From positions 1-7,994 of the forward strand of contig JAICXI010000058.1 of NCBI GenBank assembly GCA_025980505.1: DNA of 7,994 nt. The letters are read 5' to 3'. Under the pieces are notes generated by a model. The model ran no database searches, was not told the origin of the DNA, and saw nothing but the letters and a program-made list of their open reading frames with translations. Source of the DNA: a bacterium. Its GTDB lineage: Bacteria; Oederibacteriota; Muellerivitia; Muellerivitales; Muellerivitaceae. Made by a program: the position numbers and the translations under genes. Positions 6,338 to 7,994 of this stretch are shown piece after piece; the first letter of the stretch is position 1, and each line of letters opens with the position of its first letter.

Positions 6338-7648
6338 ATGGCGAACATTATTCCATTTCGCGGCATCCGTTACGGTGTCTCCAGCCCCACCCGGTTGGCC
6401 AATGTGATGGCCCCGCCCTACGACGTCATTTCCACCCCGCAAAAGCGTCAATTGAAGGCCGCCGATCCCGCCAATGTCATCCGTCTCATCATCGGGAATC
6501 CCAGCCACGAACAACACAAGTCCTCCGATTACAGGGCGGCCCAAAGGGCTTTTTCCGATTGGCGCAAGAAAGGCGTGCTGAGGCGGGAAGACCGGCCCTC
6601 CCTTTACGTCTACCAACAAACCTTCGAACTTCAGGGAAAAACCTACCGCCGCACCGGCTTTATCGGACTCTCCCAACTGACGCCTTTCGGCAACAAAAAG
6701 GGCGGCATCCTGGCCCACGAACATACCTTAAGCGGACCCAAGGCCGACCGTTTGAAATTGATGAAAGCCTGCCACGCCAATTTCAGCTGCATTTTTTCCC
6801 TCTATCCCGACAAGGGCGGGGCGGGCAGGCTGTTGAAAAGGATCACGGCCCTTCCCGCGGACCTGAGCGTGGATTTCCCCAAGGGCATCGGGAACCGGGT
6901 GTGGAAGGTTTCCGACCCCCGCTGGATCGGTGAACTCCAATCGAAGATGAGGAGCGCCACGCTTTTCATCGCCGACGGACACCACCGCTATGAAACCGCC
7001 CTGGCTTACCAGGCCTTCCGCTCCAAGGATACCCGGGGCCGTCCCGGGACGCGTCCCTTCGATTACGTCCAAATGATGTTCGTGGCCATGGAAGATCCGG
7101 GGCTGGTCATACTCCCGACCCACCGCATGCTGCCCCAACGGTTGATTTCCTCCAAGCCGCTCCTCTTAAGCCGCCTTTCTTCCTTGGGCGAGGTCCACGA
7201 ATACGGGAAGCCCTTGAAGGGCCTGGCGCCCTGGAAATGGATGGCCCAATTGGGGAAAAGGGAACCCACGATCGGCCTTTCCTTCGACGGCCGCCGGCTC
7301 TATGCCCTGCAGTTTTCCAGGTCGGTGGTGAAGTCGCCCCTTTTGGCCGGGTTGTCCGGGGCCCAGAAAAAACTGGATGTGACCCTCCTGCACCGGCTGA
7401 TTTTGGAGCCCTTCTTCGGCGTCACGAAGGAAAAAGTCGAACATGAAATTTCCTTCACCAGCAAGGCGGAGGATGCGGTCGACCGCCTGAGGAAAAGGGA
7501 ATTCGCGGCGGTTTTCTTCCTGAACCCGACCCGAATCGACCAATTGCGGGAAGTGGCCTTGAAACAGGAACGCATGCCCCAAAAATCCACCTTCTTTTAT
7601 CCCAAGCTTGTCACCGGGCTTGTCTTGAACGACCTGGATTCATTCTGA
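6338..7648 (+). CDS. DUF1015 (COG4198) family protein
   Basis: This 436-aa protein matches the DUF1015 family at both ends and in the middle. The N-terminus reads IIPFRGIRYG, then MAPPYDVIS. The central part has HEHTLSGPKADRLKLMKA followed by FSLYPD. The most distinctive motif is IADGHHRYETALAY, with Asp213-Gly-His-His-Arg217. There is no signal peptide or membrane segment, so it is probably cytoplasmic. The family's function is not something I can state as settled. A DGHHR motif also recalls ParB/SerK-type enzymes that phosphorylate free serine, so a nucleotide-dependent small-molecule kinase is a possible but unproven role. Start ATG 6338 has AAGG at 6327-6330. It lies 65 bp after nrdR and upstream of eno, which has its own promoter. 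Confidence 0.88.
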   Translation: MANIIPFRGIRYGVSSPTRLANVMAPPYDVISTPQKRQLKAADPANVIRLIIGNPSHEQHKSSDYRAAQRAFSDWRKKGVLRREDRPSLYVYQQTFELQGKTYRRTGFIGLSQLTPFGNKKGGILAHEHTLSGPKADRLKLMKACHANFSCIFSLYPDKGGAGRLLKRITALPADLSVDFPKGIGNRVWKVSDPRWIGELQSKMRSATLFIADGHHRYETALAYQAFRSKDTRGRPGTRPFDYVQMMFVAMEDPGLVILPTHRMLPQRLISSKPLLLSRLSSLGEVHEYGKPLKGLAPWKWMAQLGKREPTIGLSFDGRRLYALQFSRSVVKSPLLAGLSGAQKKLDVTLLHRLILEPFFGVTKEKVEHEISFTSKAEDAVDRLRKREFAAVFFLNPTRIDQLREVALKQERMPQKSTFFYPKLVTGLVLNDLDSF

Positions 7649-7674
7649 GGCTTCCAATCCAAGTTCCACCACCC

Positions 7675-7762
7675 AGGCGCCAAGAAAGGCAAAGCGGAAA
7701 AGCCCGGGTTTTGATTTCATTGGATCATTTGAAAGATTTTCCTTTCGCCGTCCTTGGCGCCT
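7675..7762. repeat. Imperfect inverted repeat between DUF1015 gene and eno
   Basis: Arms 7675-7690 (AGGCGCCAAGAAAGGC) and 7747-7762 pair at 14 of 16 positions, with a perfect AGGCGCCAAG core and a 56-nt loop; weaker similarity extends outward. The CCAAG-type unit resembles short intergenic repeats that I recall as widespread in environmental bacterial genomes. It shares 12 of 14 bases (7680-7693) with the topA-argB repeat at 4759-4772. No T tract follows, so a terminator role is doubtful. Confidence 0.55.
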
Positions 7763-7859
7763 TGTTGACGCCCTTGTCTGAAGGCCAACGGGTGGTGTCT
7801 TGGCGGATCCATTTTCCTTTTCTTTCGAGCTTTGTTTGAAAACCCGTCTTCGGAAAGGC

Positions 7860-7889
7860 TTGCCACCCCTTGCGCCCCGACGGTAGAAT
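7860..7889 (+). promoter_or_regulatory. Sigma70-type promoter for eno
   Basis: TTGCCA (7860-7865, 5/6 to TTGACA) is followed after 18 bp by TAGAAT (7884-7889, 5/6 to TATAAT). A start near 7896 would give a leader of about 40 nt containing GGGGAGG (7903-7909) and the small leader ORF. Confidence 0.65.
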
Positions 7890-7920
7890 CATCGCTTCTA
7901 AAGGGGAGGTACTTTTACTA

Positions 7921-7941
7921 ATGACCGGAGGAAACAAATGA
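7921..7941 (+). CDS. Six-codon leader ORF overlapping eno start
   Basis: ATG 7921 encodes MTGGNK and stops at TGA 7939-7941, overlapping the eno ATG as ATGA. Its GGA-GGA glycine codons are themselves the eno ribosome-binding site (GGAGG 7927-7931). A second strong Shine-Dalgarno-like run, GGGGAGG at 7903-7909, lies 11 bases before this ATG. This layout fits translational coupling or a leader that tunes enolase synthesis. It is too short to be tested by coding statistics and could be accidental. Confidence 0.35.
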   Translation: MTGGNK

Positions 7942-7994
7942 GCCGCCGAATCGCCGAAGTGAAGGGACGTGAAATCCTGGATTCCCGTGGGAAC
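7938..7994 (+). CDS. eno: Enolase, first 19 codons (cut by window end)
   Basis: The fragment reads MSRRIAEVKGREILDSRGN, matching the highly conserved enolase N-terminus (REILDSRGNPTVE in the family). Enolase converts 2-phosphoglycerate to phosphoenolpyruvate in glycolysis and gluconeogenesis. GGAGG (7927-7931) sits six bases before ATG. The catalytic residues lie beyond the window. Its promoter and leader ORF are just upstream. Confidence 0.93.
   Translation, partial: MSRRIAEVKGREILDSRGN

Overview
The window is a moderately GC-rich, tightly packed bacterial chromosome segment in which every recognisable gene lies on the + strand. It carries housekeeping genes of DNA uptake, topology, arginine synthesis, deoxynucleotide control and glycolysis. 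No phage, plasmid, transposase, CRISPR array, tRNA or rRNA is visible. The dprA-topA pair is a common bacterial neighbourhood. The remaining order (argB, nrdR, a DUF1015 gene, eno) does not point to a phylum I can name with confidence; an uncultured free-living lineage is plausible. GTG is used as a start (topA). Stops are TGA and TAG, and TAG ends both the first gene and argB.

Layout: (1) 3-767, the 3' part of a signalling protein with a degenerate GGDEF domain, running off the left edge. (2) 768-1014, a spacer with two neat odd-centred palindromes 21 bp apart, the second of which may be a terminator. (3) 1015-2127, dprA. (4) 2128-2367, a spacer with the topA promoter. (5) 2368-4734, topA, interrupted at codon 490 by one in-frame TAG where the family normally has lysine; the frame and family conservation resume at once after it. 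(6) 4735-4832, a spacer with an imperfect inverted repeat. (7) 4833-5699, argB. (8) 5814-6272, nrdR behind an extended -10 promoter. (9) 6338-7648, a DUF1015-family gene. (10) 7649-7937, a spacer with a second inverted repeat and a sigma70-type promoter. (11) 7938-7994, the first 19 codons of eno, preceded by a six-codon leader ORF that overlaps its start by ATGA.

The genes are independent housekeeping functions rather than one pathway. topA and argB may be read together, as may nrdR and the DUF1015 gene, because no convincing terminator separates them. I see no new multi-gene system. The most notable item is the amber codon in topA, which sits at the centre of an 18-bp near-palindrome. Next come the leader ORF in front of eno, the paired palindromes after the GGDEF-like gene, the two related inverted repeats after topA and DUF1015, and an exact 30-bp repeat between two topA zinc ribbons.
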